From the NCBI GenBank assembly GCA_022483015.1, contig JAKVOB010000001.1:62001-126000 (forward strand): 64,000 bases of DNA, read 5' to 3'. The position numbers were made by a program, and so were the translations under genes. Shown one piece after another: positions 53,129 through 62,689 of the stretch. How positions within the stretch are numbered: the stretch's first letter is position 1; the number at the start of each line of letters is the position of its first letter. The DNA comes from Atopobiaceae bacterium (lineage in GTDB: Bacteria > Actinomycetota > Coriobacteriia > Coriobacteriales > Atopobiaceae). The notes beneath the pieces are model-generated. The model ran no database searches. It was not told the DNA's origin and saw only the letters and a program-made list of their open reading frames with translations.

Positions 53129-53334
53129 GAGAACCTCCCTGGTCGCTCCCCGCCAAAGGGATGCTTGGCTCTGCAATGGTTACTACCCATTCATCGACAG
53201 CGATGCGTTGTACCAGCTCACAGCGTGGGTTCGTATAAGTGAACCTTGTCTGAAGGCCCTTCTCTGCCATATGGTCCCCATGATGGGCGCAAAGCCCAAC
53301 AAAGAGTACCCGCGCGCGACGGATGGGGGACATC

Positions 53335-56300
53335 ATGAAGAGGCTCTGGAACATGTCGCAGACGACGAAGGTGATTCTCTGCTCGATCTTCGTCCTTGTG
53401 TTGGTCATCGAGCCGAACCTGTCGCTCGCAGCCCCCTGGTTCACCTCCCAGAAGGCCTATGGCGAGACGGCCGTCGCCGCGCAGGAGGCTGCGGCCACGG
53501 AAGGGCAGGCAGCCACGCCCGAGGCAACCGTGGCGGAGGAGCCTGTCGCCGCTGAGGAGCCTGCGGTCGAGGAGCAGGAGCCTGTCGCCGTCGAGGAAGG
53601 GCCTTCGGCCGAGGCACCTGCCGCTGAGGAGCCTGCAACCGAGGAGCAGACCGCTGACGAGGCCGTGGAGCCCACACCCGCCGAGAGCCCGGTTGCAGTC
53701 GAGGCCACATCGCCCGTCACCACCCCCACAGCCGAGGTCGCCTCGACCACATCTGCGACCAGCGCACCGTCCTCCAGCACCTCGACGCCCGCACAGGACA
53801 CGCTCGTACCCATGGCCGCCACGGATGTGGCCGTCAGCTATGACGGTGGGTCCGTCAGTGTGGACAGCGGCACGTTCTCATTCGGTACCTCGGGCGTCAG
53901 CATGGGCGTCCTGATTGAGGGCACGCGCTATGACGGCACGAGCAGCACCTTGTCCCTGACCGACGGCGAAAGCGTCACACTCGAGCTCTCGTTCCCCGAA
54001 GGGCAGGACAAGTCCGCGACCGTCACGCTCGGCCAGGGCAACTCAAAGACCATCCTCTCGGGCGACGCCGACAAGAACTTCTCGTTCACCATGAGCTCCG
54101 ACATCACCCAGATAGCCATCAGCATCCAGGACCTCTCCTCGGCCGAACTCTCCTATGAGAACAACAAGGTCGTGCCGAGCGCCGGCACCTTCACGTTTGG
54201 GAGCACGGGCGTCACTGCCAAGGCCACGGTCGGTGGCGTGGACTACACGGGCGACTCCGGGGACATCATCGGTGTCATCGGGAGCCAGGTGGTCCTCACG
54301 TTCGACGGCATCCCCTCCGACAAGGTGGTGACCGTCGAGAAGGACGGCTCCAAGACCACCATCGACCCTACCGCCTCGGACAAGACCTTTACGTTCGCAT
54401 TGGGTACCTCATCCACTCAAGTGAACATCTCGGTCGATGACGTCACCACCACGTCGATCATGTACCAGAGCGAGAAGCTCACCCCGACCGATGGCAGCTT
54501 CGCATTCACCCCCACGGGCATAGCCTGCACGGTCAAGGTGGGCGGGACGGGATATCAGGGCAGTTCCGCCGACATCCCCGCACCCATCGGCAGCACCGTC
54601 GAGATCACGTTCACCGGCATCCCCGCAGGCGGCAAGGCCGACGTCAGCGTGGGTGGTCAGCAGAGGCAAGTCACCTCGGCCAATCCCACGGTCTCGTTCA
54701 CCATGGACCAGAGCACGAACCAGATCCAGGTCGACCTTCCGTCCACGACGATCGTCTGGTCAGGCGGAACACCTACGGTCCAAGGAGGCACCTTCACCTT
54801 TGGCACCATAGGGTTGACCATGACGGCAAAGGTAGGGGGAAGCAGCTACACCGGAAGCTCGGTACAGATCCCAGCGCTCTCGGGCGAGACGGTCGCACTC
54901 GACTTCGACGTCCCAACAGGCAAGTCCGTGCTTGTCGAGGTGCAGACCGCAGGCGGTCCTCAGAGCAAGACGCTGACCTCGAGCGACCACGCCTTCTCGT
55001 TCACCATGGACGAGAACTCGGGGACGGTCACCGTAGGCACCTCGACCACCCTCAGCCTGAGCTCCACGTATGATGCCACCTACCAGTCGACCTATGCCAG
55101 CATCCAGTACCGCGTGAACGGGGGTGTCTGGACCGACCTCGCCACGAACACCACGGCGGGCACAGGTCAGTCCCAGCAAGGAACCACCTATACCTACACC
55201 CTGCCGAGCGGCACGGCAGACGTCAGGATCATCCAGCCCACCGATGGCACCGGAAAGCTCACCACCAACGGGGGCAAAGGCTGGATGGGGTCGTTCCAGA
55301 GCCCCTCGGGCACGGGCGTCCTACAGCCCTATCCCAGCGAGTTCAACGCCAACACCGGCTATGAGATAGACGGCTATGGCGTAGGCTCGTACACCATCGG
55401 CTTCACGCCCGCGTTCTGGTCGCTGTTCTGGGACAGCAAGACCGGTGGGTCCGTCCGCGATCAGGACGTGCTCACCAACGGCACCTGTCTCATCCAGGAC
55501 TTCACCACCAACCCAGCCATCGTGCAGCAGGCCTCCCACCAGCAGGCCGATGGCACCGAGGGCTACGTGATGCTCAACAGCAACACCGCGACCATCACGG
55601 CCACGCTCACCCCCGCCCGTGGCTACCAGGTCCTCTCGACCAACATCAAGGACTCTGGCGGCAGCCAGATAGCCCTCACGGCAGACGCCAACAATGCCTG
55701 CACGTTCACGTTCAACGTCGCCAACAACGCGAACACGGCCATCACCGGTGCCTTCACCAAGGTCGATGACTCCGCCGAGGAGACGAGCGGCAGCCTCACA
55801 TCCGCCAGCGTCTCCGACACGAACTCGGTCATCGACTCCGGCAACCTGGACATGAAGGTCGCTGATGCCGCCACCGACACGGCAGCCACCACAGTCACGG
55901 ACGGCGGCACCGCGGTGGCCACCTACGACGTGAACCTCGACCAGTATTGGAACCAAGGCACGAGCTCGGCCCGCTGGACGAAGAACCTCACCGACCTTGG
56001 CGACACGGTGACGTTCACGCTCCAGCTCGCCGACGGCCTCCAGCTCGCCGACGGCGAGACCTACCAGGTCGTGCGCACCCACAATGGTGTGGATACGGTC
56101 GTGGACTCCACCTATGACGCCGCGACCAACTCGCTCACCGTCTCGTCCGACAAGTTCTCCGAGTTCACACTCGTGAAGAGCGCCGAGGCTGTCGTGACCC
56201 CCACCACGCCAGCTGCGACGACCACGGCCGCCGCGTCGGGCACGGCGTCCACACCCACCATCGCCGCGGTGTCGACCACGTCCTCCACGACCTCGACCCC

Positions 56301-56421
56301 CAAGACCGCGGACCCGCTGCCGACCACCCTCCTGGCAGGGTTTGCGACCTGCGGCATCGTGGCCCTTGGCATCGGTCTCGCACGCAGGGGACGGACTCGT
56401 CGGGACGAGGACGGCCGCTAG
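53335..56421 (+). CDS. Large repeat-containing surface protein with C-terminal sorting-like signal
   Basis: A 1028-residue predicted adhesin. It has an N-terminal signal sequence (about 1-37), an extended Glu/Ala/Pro-rich segment (about 45-150) and four tandem beta-rich repeats of 100-105 residues beginning near 163, 268, 371 and 471. Each repeat has a GTFTFG-type strand and ends FSFTM or similar. Two further beta domains follow (570-830 and 830-960). The end reads TPKTADPLPTT, a hydrophobic helix, then RRGRTRR: a cell-wall sorting layout but with TPKTA instead of LPxTG. It may be a sortase variant substrate or a simple membrane anchor. GGGGGAC precedes the ATG at 53335. Confidence 0.85.
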   Translation: MKRLWNMSQTTKVILCSIFVLVLVIEPNLSLAAPWFTSQKAYGETAVAAQEAAATEGQAATPEATVAEEPVAAEEPAVEEQEPVAVEEGPSAEAPAAEEPATEEQTADEAVEPTPAESPVAVEATSPVTTPTAEVASTTSATSAPSSSTSTPAQDTLVPMAATDVAVSYDGGSVSVDSGTFSFGTSGVSMGVLIEGTRYDGTSSTLSLTDGESVTLELSFPEGQDKSATVTLGQGNSKTILSGDADKNFSFTMSSDITQIAISIQDLSSAELSYENNKVVPSAGTFTFGSTGVTAKATVGGVDYTGDSGDIIGVIGSQVVLTFDGIPSDKVVTVEKDGSKTTIDPTASDKTFTFALGTSSTQVNISVDDVTTTSIMYQSEKLTPTDGSFAFTPTGIACTVKVGGTGYQGSSADIPAPIGSTVEITFTGIPAGGKADVSVGGQQRQVTSANPTVSFTMDQSTNQIQVDLPSTTIVWSGGTPTVQGGTFTFGTIGLTMTAKVGGSSYTGSSVQIPALSGETVALDFDVPTGKSVLVEVQTAGGPQSKTLTSSDHAFSFTMDENSGTVTVGTSTTLSLSSTYDATYQSTYASIQYRVNGGVWTDLATNTTAGTGQSQQGTTYTYTLPSGTADVRIIQPTDGTGKLTTNGGKGWMGSFQSPSGTGVLQPYPSEFNANTGYEIDGYGVGSYTIGFTPAFWSLFWDSKTGGSVRDQDVLTNGTCLIQDFTTNPAIVQQASHQQADGTEGYVMLNSNTATITATLTPARGYQVLSTNIKDSGGSQIALTADANNACTFTFNVANNANTAITGAFTKVDDSAEETSGSLTSASVSDTNSVIDSGNLDMKVADAATDTAATTVTDGGTAVATYDVNLDQYWNQGTSSARWTKNLTDLGDTVTFTLQLADGLQLADGETYQVVRTHNGVDTVVDSTYDAATNSLTVSSDKFSEFTLVKSAEAVVTPTTPAATTTAAASGTASTPTIAAVSTTSSTTSTPKTADPLPTTLLAGFATCGIVALGIGLARRGRTRRDEDGR

Positions 56422-56425
56422 GCTG

Positions 56426-57832
56426 CTAGTCCTCCCAGAACCGCTTCGAGAGACCGGCGCGCGTCTGCGTGCCGGTCTTCTCGTATACCGAGGAGAGGTG
56501 CCTCTGCACCATGCGAAGGGATATCCCGAGGTCGATCGCCACCTGCTTGAGGGGCGCCTCGGTGGTGACGACCGGCTCCAGGACCTCGCGCTCGCGGGGC
56601 GTGAGGTGGTAGGTCTCCTGGAAGAGGCCCATGCGCTCGTCGAGACTGAGGGCAGGGGTCGGCGTGGGCCCGTCAGACACCGGCGTGAGCCAGGTCGAGG
56701 CCTCAGACATGACCAGGAACAGCGACAGCGCGATGCCCACGAAGAGCACCAGGTCGACGATGAAGATCAGGATGATGTCGCCCGACTGCACGAGCGCGAG
56801 CGACGGGATGGCGATGGCAAGCGCCACGGCGTTGTTGAGCGCACGCCCCATACCAGCCCAGAGCGACGGACGCTTGGTGAGCGGCGCGAGGATGAGGAAC
56901 GACGAGGTGAGGTAGACCGCGTAGAACCCAGACGAGAGGAAGAAGATGACGGCACAGAGCCAGGCGCTCCCACCCTCCTCGAGCACGAGCACCGCGATGG
57001 TCGAGAGCATGGCCATGCAGAACATCACGATCGGCATGGGACGACGGTCCTTGAGGTCGAACGTACAGCCGGCAAGCAGGGCGCTCGCCGCCAGGAGGAG
57101 CCGTGGCCATGAGGCGAGCTGCACGTCCCCACGGGCATTGGCCATGGTGACGATGTTGTCGAGCGTCCCGAAGAGGCAGGTCATGAGCACGATCGCGACG
57201 ACCATGCCGACAAGCTCACGACGGAGGCCACGGGCGGCACCCCCGTCAAGGTCTGGCGCGGCCTTCGCCTCCACGTCATCGGCGGCAGGGAGATGGACCT
57301 CCCCACCAGCACGTCCGAGGCAGAGGATGAGACCTACGCCTGCGACCGCAAGGAGGCAGAGCTCGAGGGGCATCGACCCCAACAGGTTGTTCACCAGGAA
57401 CTGCAGGAGCAGCCCGGCCGCGTACGAGACCGCCACGAGCCGGGACAGATAGGGCCCGGCGAACGAGACCGACGCCACCCGATGCGCCGCTGCCCCGGCG
57501 ATGCCGAGGACGACGAACGCCACGCAGCCGACGGCCTGGACGGCAGAGGCATCCCCGAGCAGGAAGACGACCACGAACGAGACGGCGAGGACCGCCGCGC
57601 CGACGGCCTGCGAGAGGGACCTCCGCTCGTGAAGCACACGCTCGAGCGGGGCATAGGCGACGAAGCCGACGACGCTCGCTCCCAGCACGAGACCTTGGGC
57701 CAAGACGACCGACTCCGAGCCGACCAGCCCGCCCATGACGGTGTCGAAGCAGAACTCCCCCGTGAGGAAGACGAAGAAGAACAGGGCGAGGGCGGCCACG
57801 GAGGTCGCGGCATCCCGTATCGCGCGCAGCAT
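56426..57832 (-). CDS. LuxR-type regulator with 12-TM membrane domain
   Basis: A 468-residue protein whose first 390 residues are about 12 hydrophobic helices in an MFS-like arrangement. Its C-terminus (about 410-468) is a LuxR/NarL HTH (YHLTPREREVLEPVVTTEAPLKQVAIDLGIS, then RMVQRHLSSVYEKTGTQTRAGL). This family is common in Coriobacteriia. The membrane part presumably senses a ligand or membrane state. It starts 11 nt after hisS and ends four nt from the surface protein stop, so the neighbouring adhesin is a candidate target. GGAGG precedes the ATG. Confidence 0.9.
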   Translation of the reverse strand: MLRAIRDAATSVAALALFFFVFLTGEFCFDTVMGGLVGSESVVLAQGLVLGASVVGFVAYAPLERVLHERRSLSQAVGAAVLAVSFVVVFLLGDASAVQAVGCVAFVVLGIAGAAAHRVASVSFAGPYLSRLVAVSYAAGLLLQFLVNNLLGSMPLELCLLAVAGVGLILCLGRAGGEVHLPAADDVEAKAAPDLDGGAARGLRRELVGMVVAIVLMTCLFGTLDNIVTMANARGDVQLASWPRLLLAASALLAGCTFDLKDRRPMPIVMFCMAMLSTIAVLVLEEGGSAWLCAVIFFLSSGFYAVYLTSSFLILAPLTKRPSLWAGMGRALNNAVALAIAIPSLALVQSGDIILIFIVDLVLFVGIALSLFLVMSEASTWLTPVSDGPTPTPALSLDERMGLFQETYHLTPREREVLEPVVTTEAPLKQVAIDLGISLRMVQRHLSSVYEKTGTQTRAGLSKRFWED

Positions 57833-57843
57833 CCCCAGCCTCC

Positions 57844-59160
57844 TTACCCCAGGAGCTCTTGGACCTTCTCGACCAGCTGGGCCTGCGGCACCGTGACCTG
57901 CTCGTGCGTGGCCATGTCACGAAGGGTCGCCGTCTGGGCGGCCACCTCGTCGGGACCGAGCACCACGCAGACGCGCGCATGGTGCTTGTCGGCCTGCTTG
58001 AACTGGCTCTTGAGCGAGCGGCCCTGGTAGTCGGCCTCGCAGCGGATACCGGCCTGGCGCAGGGCGAGCGTCAGCGGGAAGACCTTCTCGCGGAGGTCTG
58101 CCTCGGTGTTCGCCACATAGACGCAGGAGGGGTCCTCACCCGCAAGGTCCACCCCAGCGTCCTCGAGCGCGAGCACGATGCGCTCGAAGCCCACGGCGAA
58201 CCCGATGCCTGGGGTGGGCTTGCCGCCCTCGAGCTCCATGAGGCCGTCGTAGCGACCGCCGCCACCGATGGCACCGATGTTGGCATCACCCGCATACTCG
58301 ACCTCGAAGACGGTCCGGGTGTAGTAGTCGAGGCCACGCACGAGCGTCGGGTCCTCGTCATAGGCGATGCCTGCCTCGTCGAGGTAGCGCTTGACCTGCG
58401 CATAGTGGGCCGCGCAGTCGTCGCAGAGCGAGTCGGGCAGCTTGGGTGCGCCCTCCATCACCTCGTTGCAGTGCGGGTTCTTGCAGTCGAACGCACGCAG
58501 GGGGTTGATCTGGGCGCGCTCGATGCAGTCCTCGCACATCTCGTCGGCGTGGTCGAGGATGAAGGCGCGGACCTTGTCGCGGTAGGCGGGGCGACAGGCC
58601 GCATCGCCCATCGAGTTGATCATGAGGTGGAGCTTGGAGGCATCGAGCCCGAGGCGCTTGTAGAACTCCATGAGGATGATGATGCACTCGGCGTCGGCCG
58701 CAGGGTCAGGTGCCCCGAGCCACTCCATGCCCACCTGGTGGAACTGGCGGAGGCGCCCCTTCTGCGGACGCTCGCCGCGGAACATCGGCTCGGCGTACCA
58801 GAGCTTCACCGGCGCCCCGCCCTGCGGGACGAGGTTGTTCTCCACGGCCGAGCGCACCACGCCGGCCGTCCCCTCCGGACGCAGCGCCAGACGCTGGCGA
58901 GGCTTGAGATGCGACTCCCCGCCGGCCGAGAACACGCCTTCGAGCAGCGCACCCGAGAAGACGCGGAACATCTCCTTGCGCACCACGTCGGTCGACTCGC
59001 CGATGCCATGGACGAAGGTGTCGACCTGCTCCATGGCAGGGGTCTCCATGAGGTCGAAGCCGTAGGCATCGAAGAGGTCGCGGGCCACGTCCTGCATGCG
59101 CTGCCAGGCACGCATGTACCCTCCGATAAGGTCCTCGGTACCCTGTGCCTTCTGTGCCAT
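57844..59160 (-). CDS. hisS: Histidyl-tRNA synthetase
   Basis: Charges tRNA-His. The 438-residue class II synthetase has GTEDLIGGYMRAW at the start, motif 2 region PMFRGERPQKGRLRQFHQVGMEWLG, the His-specific signatures LVRGLDYYTRTVFEV and GGGGRYDGLM, motif 3 GIGFAVGFERIVLAL and a C-terminal anticodon domain. A Cys-rich stretch (CEDCIERAQ, CKNPHCNE, CDDCAAH) replaces the usual insertion and may bind zinc. The ATG at 59160 has GAAGGGA upstream. Only 11 nt separate it from the LuxR regulator. Confidence 0.97.
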   Translation of the reverse strand: MAQKAQGTEDLIGGYMRAWQRMQDVARDLFDAYGFDLMETPAMEQVDTFVHGIGESTDVVRKEMFRVFSGALLEGVFSAGGESHLKPRQRLALRPEGTAGVVRSAVENNLVPQGGAPVKLWYAEPMFRGERPQKGRLRQFHQVGMEWLGAPDPAADAECIIILMEFYKRLGLDASKLHLMINSMGDAACRPAYRDKVRAFILDHADEMCEDCIERAQINPLRAFDCKNPHCNEVMEGAPKLPDSLCDDCAAHYAQVKRYLDEAGIAYDEDPTLVRGLDYYTRTVFEVEYAGDANIGAIGGGGRYDGLMELEGGKPTPGIGFAVGFERIVLALEDAGVDLAGEDPSCVYVANTEADLREKVFPLTLALRQAGIRCEADYQGRSLKSQFKQADKHHARVCVVLGPDEVAAQTATLRDMATHEQVTVPQAQLVEKVQELLG

Positions 59161-59368
59161 GAGCGGTGTCCCTTCACGTGTGGCCGCGGCGCGGCCCGAT
59201 ACAGCGTGGTCAAGTATAGAGCAAGGTCGCACGAGGACCGCGAGCTCGGCCCCCGCGGAGCAGTGACCTCGCGCGCGGGCTTGCTCCCAGAAGCGGAAGG
59301 ACGGCGTGCCTCGCGCCTGAACCCCATCGAGGCACTACGGCACCGATTGGGTCTCCCGACATATAGGG

Positions 59369-59400
59369 AAAGGGGCCCGGCCATGACAGCCGAGCCCCTT
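59369..59400 (-). terminator. Terminator of ilvE
   Basis: AAGGGGCTCGGC / GCCGGGCCCCTT across a 7-nt loop, followed on the minus strand by TTCCC, 25 nt past the ilvE stop. The rest of the 264-nt gap to hisS contains only a -10-like TATACT (59213-59218) and a short GGCCGC palindrome. Confidence 0.75.
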
Positions 59401-59424
59401 CTGCGCCATCGGACGAAGCCGGCA

Positions 59425-60462
59425 CTAGCAGATCTTGTAGATCCAGCTGTCGGGATCGGCGATCTTGCCCGACTGGATGCCCGTGAGGGTCTCGCGGAGC
59501 TTGGTCATGACCGGGCCAGGCTTCTCCATGCCGGCACCGATGACGGTGGTGTCACCGTGGTCGTCGATCTCACCCACCGGGGAGATGACGGCAGCGGTGC
59601 CGCAGAGGCCCGCCTCCACGAACTTGCCGTCCTTGACCTCCTGGAACTTGACCGGACGCTCGTCGACCTTCATGCCCAGGATGTTCTGGGCCACATAGAC
59701 GAGACTGCGACGGGTGATGGAGGGCAGGATCGAGTCCGTGAAGGACTTGGGCACCACGAGCGTGCCGTCCTTGTCGACGAACAGGATGTTCGCGCCACCG
59801 GTCTCCTCCACGTAGGTATGGGTCTCGGGGTCGAGGTAGAGGTTGTCGTTGAAGCCGGCCTCGTGTGCGAGCTCGTAGGGGTACAGGCTCATCGCGTAGT
59901 TGAGGCCCGCCTTGATGTTGCCGGTGCCATGGGGCGCGGCACGGTCGTAGTCGGGGATACGGATGGCGATGGGCACGGCGCCACCCTTGAAGTAGGGGCC
60001 GACCGGCGTGACCAGGATGCGGAACTGGTAGGAGTCGGCAGGCTTGACACCGATGACCTCGCCCGTCGCGAACATGAGCGGACGCACGTAGAGCGTGGCG
60101 CCGGAGCCGAAGGGCGGCACCCAGGCGGCATTGGCCTTGACGACCTGCTTGACGGCCTCGACGAACTTGTCCTCGGGGAACTGCGGCATGACGAGGCGAG
60201 CCTCGGAGTCGGCCATGCGCTTGGCGTTGAGGTTGGGACGGAAGCAGACGATGTCACCGTTCTCGGTGGTGTAGGCCTTGAGACCCTCGAAGCACTCCTG
60301 GCAGTAGTGGAGGATGCCGGAGCACTCGGAGAGCGTGACGGTGTGGTCGGTGGTTAGACCGCCTTCCTCCCATGCGCCGTCATGGTAGTTGCAGACATAG
60401 CTGTAGTCGGTCTTCTGGTACGCGAAGGTCAGGCTACCCCAGTCCAGGTTCTTCTTCTCCAT
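59425..60462 (-). CDS. ilvE: Branched-chain amino-acid aminotransferase
   Basis: PLP-dependent transamination between leucine, isoleucine or valine and 2-oxoglutarate. The 345-residue fold-type IV enzyme has LHYCQECFEGLKAY, RPNLNAKRM, the PLP-binding Lys184 in GTGNIKAGLNYA, and EETGGANILF. Length and motifs match the longer BCAT-2 subgroup. GGAGGAG precedes the ATG at 60462. It is transcribed alone, with a TACAAT promoter and a leader hairpin upstream and its own terminator. Confidence 0.94.
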   Translation of the reverse strand: MEKKNLDWGSLTFAYQKTDYSYVCNYHDGAWEEGGLTTDHTVTLSECSGILHYCQECFEGLKAYTTENGDIVCFRPNLNAKRMADSEARLVMPQFPEDKFVEAVKQVVKANAAWVPPFGSGATLYVRPLMFATGEVIGVKPADSYQFRILVTPVGPYFKGGAVPIAIRIPDYDRAAPHGTGNIKAGLNYAMSLYPYELAHEAGFNDNLYLDPETHTYVEETGGANILFVDKDGTLVVPKSFTDSILPSITRRSLVYVAQNILGMKVDERPVKFQEVKDGKFVEAGLCGTAAVISPVGEIDDHGDTTVIGAGMEKPGPVMTKLRETLTGIQSGKIADPDSWIYKIC

Positions 60463-60487
60463 GCTGTGCTCCTCCACTGCTTGGGAC

Positions 60488-60523
60488 ACCCGCAACGACG
60501 CTGCGGGTTAGCGAAGAATTGTA
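60488..60523 (-). promoter_or_regulatory. ilvE promoter -10 and leader hairpin
   Basis: TACAAT on the minus strand (60518-60523) and a 7-bp hairpin (ACCCGCA / TGCGGGT, 60488-60508) starting at about the first transcribed base. No clear -35 was seen. The layout resembles the aspS leader. Confidence 0.45.
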
Positions 60524-60654
60524 CCTCGCGACACAGGGGCCACGCCGTCCTGTAGCACATCGGAAACAGAAGCGGGCAGCGTACGGGCCCCATGCCGCCC
60601 ATGAGCCCGTACCGCTAGAATGTCCTGGACGACCCAGCGAGACAGGAGCATCGC

Positions 60655-61686
60655 ATGCGCATGTTCGACAACGACTATTCCGAGGGGGCGGCGCCCCAGG
60701 TGCTGCAGGCCCTCATCGCCACCAACGCCGAGCAGTGCCCGGGCTATACCGAGGGAGACCCCCACTGCGACCATGCGCGCGAGCTCATACGCGAGGCCTG
60801 CGCCGCACCTGGTGCCGACGTCGAGTTCTGCATCGGCGGCACCTCGGCCAACCTCGTCGGCGTCACGGGCATGCTCCGCGACTTCGAGGGCGTCGTCTGC
60901 ACCAAGGACGCCCACATCGTGGTGCACGAGACCGGTGCCATCGCCGCCTGCGGACGGAGCGTCCTACCCACCCAGGACGCGGACGGGTTCCTCTCGCCCG
61001 CCGAGGCCGAGCGCGTCTGGCATGCCCAGACCTCGTGCGGCAGGCACATGACCCGTCCGGCCGTGGTCTACATCTCAGACACCACCGAGCTCGGCGGCGT
61101 GTGGACCCGCGCGCGCTTCGATGCCGTCTGCGACTGGGCGGACTCCCATGACCTCAAGGTCTACCTCGACGGGGCGCGCCTGGGCTGTGCCCTCACCGCC
61201 GAGAGCTCCGACCTCGACCTCACGCACATCGCGCGGCGCTGCGCCGCCTTCACCATCGGGGGGACCAAGAACGGGGCCCTCTTCGGGGAGGCCATGGTCA
61301 TCAACGACCCGATGCTCAAGCGCTCCTTCCCCTACCTCGTGAAGGAGCGTGGCGGCCTCATGGCCAAGGGACGCCTGCTGGGCGTGCAGTTCGAGACCCT
61401 CATGCAGGACGGCCTCTACTGGCAGCTTGCCGAGCACTCCAACGGGTGCGCCTGCGCCCTGCGCGACGGCCTGGTGGCCGCCGGCCTCAAGCCCTACGTC
61501 GCAAGCGACTCCAACCAGCAGTTCTTCGTGGTCACCAACGAGCAGGCTGCACGTCTCTGTGAGGCCTGCAGCTGCGAGAGCTTCTTCTGGCCTGACGCCG
61601 AGCACACCGTGGTCCGCTTCACCTGCTCATGGGCGACCTCGGCAGCCGACGTGGCCGAGCTCGTCGAGTTCGCCGGGAACCTCTAG
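60655..61686 (+). CDS. Threonine aldolase-like PLP enzyme
   Basis: A 343-residue fold-type I PLP enzyme of the beta-eliminating lyase/low-specificity L-threonine aldolase family, which cleaves threonine to glycine and acetaldehyde. Visible are DNDYSEGAAPQVLQAL, the phosphate-binding IGGTSANLVGV, HIVVHETGAIA, the PLP-contact Asp172 in YLDGARLG and Lys205 in IGGTKNGALFGEA. The overall pattern is somewhat removed from LtaE, so another beta-hydroxy amino acid may be the substrate. AGGAG is six nt before the ATG. The EamA transporter follows two nt later. Confidence 0.87.
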   Translation: MRMFDNDYSEGAAPQVLQALIATNAEQCPGYTEGDPHCDHARELIREACAAPGADVEFCIGGTSANLVGVTGMLRDFEGVVCTKDAHIVVHETGAIAACGRSVLPTQDADGFLSPAEAERVWHAQTSCGRHMTRPAVVYISDTTELGGVWTRARFDAVCDWADSHDLKVYLDGARLGCALTAESSDLDLTHIARRCAAFTIGGTKNGALFGEAMVINDPMLKRSFPYLVKERGGLMAKGRLLGVQFETLMQDGLYWQLAEHSNGCACALRDGLVAAGLKPYVASDSNQQFFVVTNEQAARLCEACSCESFFWPDAEHTVVRFTCSWATSAADVAELVEFAGNL

Positions 61687-61688
61687 GC

Positions 61689-62660
61689 ATGGCGGAACGC
61701 GTGACGCCCGAGGCTGCGGCCCACACCACCCATGACCCCCTCTCCCGCCCGCTCGTGGTGGCCGCGCTCGCCTGCCTGGCATGCCTGCTCTGGGGGTCGG
61801 CCGTCCCGGTGACGCGTATCGGCTTCGGGCTCTTCGGCATCGACTCGGACCAGACGGGCAACCAGCTGCTCTTCGCGGGGATCCGCTTCATGCTCTCGGG
61901 CACCTGCGTCACCATCGCATGGGCGCTTCTCGCCCGCAGGCATGGCACGCTCGCACGCCCACGTGCCCTCGACCTGCGCCATGCGGCCGTGGTGGGCCTG
62001 TTCCAGACGTTCGGCCAGTACCTGCTCTATTACGTGGGGCTCGCCCACGCCACGGGCGTCACCGGATCGCTCGTGCAGGGGCTGGGCGTGTTCGTCTCGC
62101 TCCTGGCGGCATGCCTGCTCTTCCGCATGGAACGCCTCACGGAGCGCAAGGTGCTGGGCTGCGTCGTGGGCTTCGCCGGGCTCGTGGTGGCAGACTACGG
62201 CAGCCTCTCGAACGGCATCGGCTTCACCTTCCTCGGGGAGGGGCTCATCATGCTCTCGTCCGTGGCGACGGCCCTGGCCGGCCCCTTCGTGCGGCGCTAC
62301 TCCACCGAGACGGACCCCATCCTCATGTGCGGCCTGCAGTTCGTGATGGGAGGGGCGGCCCTCACGTGCATAGGGGTGGCCCTCGGCGGGAGCTTCTCGG
62401 TGAGCACGCTCCCGCAGGCGGGCACGCTCGCCTGGCTCGTGATGGTCTCGGCCGTGGCCTACGGCACCTGGAGCGTGCTGCTCGCCCACAACGACGTGAG
62501 CCATGTGACCGTCTATGGGTTCATGACGCCCGTCTTCGGGGTGCTGCTCTCGCTGCTGCTCCTGGGTGACGAGGGCAATCCCGTGACGGTCCTCACCTTC
62601 GTGGCGCTGGCACTCGTGTGCGCCGGCATCATCACGGTGAACTCCGGCAAGGAGGGGTGA
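61689..62660 (+). CDS. EamA/DMT-family transporter
   Basis: A 323-residue membrane protein with ten predicted helices in two EamA halves (LACLACLLWGSAVPVTRIGFG; then TLAWLVMVSAVAYGTWSVLLAHN and VYGFMTPVFGVLLSLLLLGDE). Most DMT members export metabolites or amino acids. It begins two nt after the threonine aldolase-like gene with no strong RBS, so translation is probably coupled and export of a related amino acid is plausible. Confidence 0.88.
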   Translation: MAERVTPEAAAHTTHDPLSRPLVVAALACLACLLWGSAVPVTRIGFGLFGIDSDQTGNQLLFAGIRFMLSGTCVTIAWALLARRHGTLARPRALDLRHAAVVGLFQTFGQYLLYYVGLAHATGVTGSLVQGLGVFVSLLAACLLFRMERLTERKVLGCVVGFAGLVVADYGSLSNGIGFTFLGEGLIMLSSVATALAGPFVRRYSTETDPILMCGLQFVMGGAALTCIGVALGGSFSVSTLPQAGTLAWLVMVSAVAYGTWSVLLAHNDVSHVTVYGFMTPVFGVLLSLLLLGDEGNPVTVLTFVALALVCAGIITVNSGKEG

Positions 62661-62689
62661 GCTCCCCCGCTCGGCCTCGTTCCCTCGCG

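Noticed and set aside
57859-60357. 832-codon plus-strand open frame opposite hisS and ilvE
   Set aside because: It is the mirror of strong minus-strand genes with clear motifs and ribosome binding sites. Its own translation is low-complexity.
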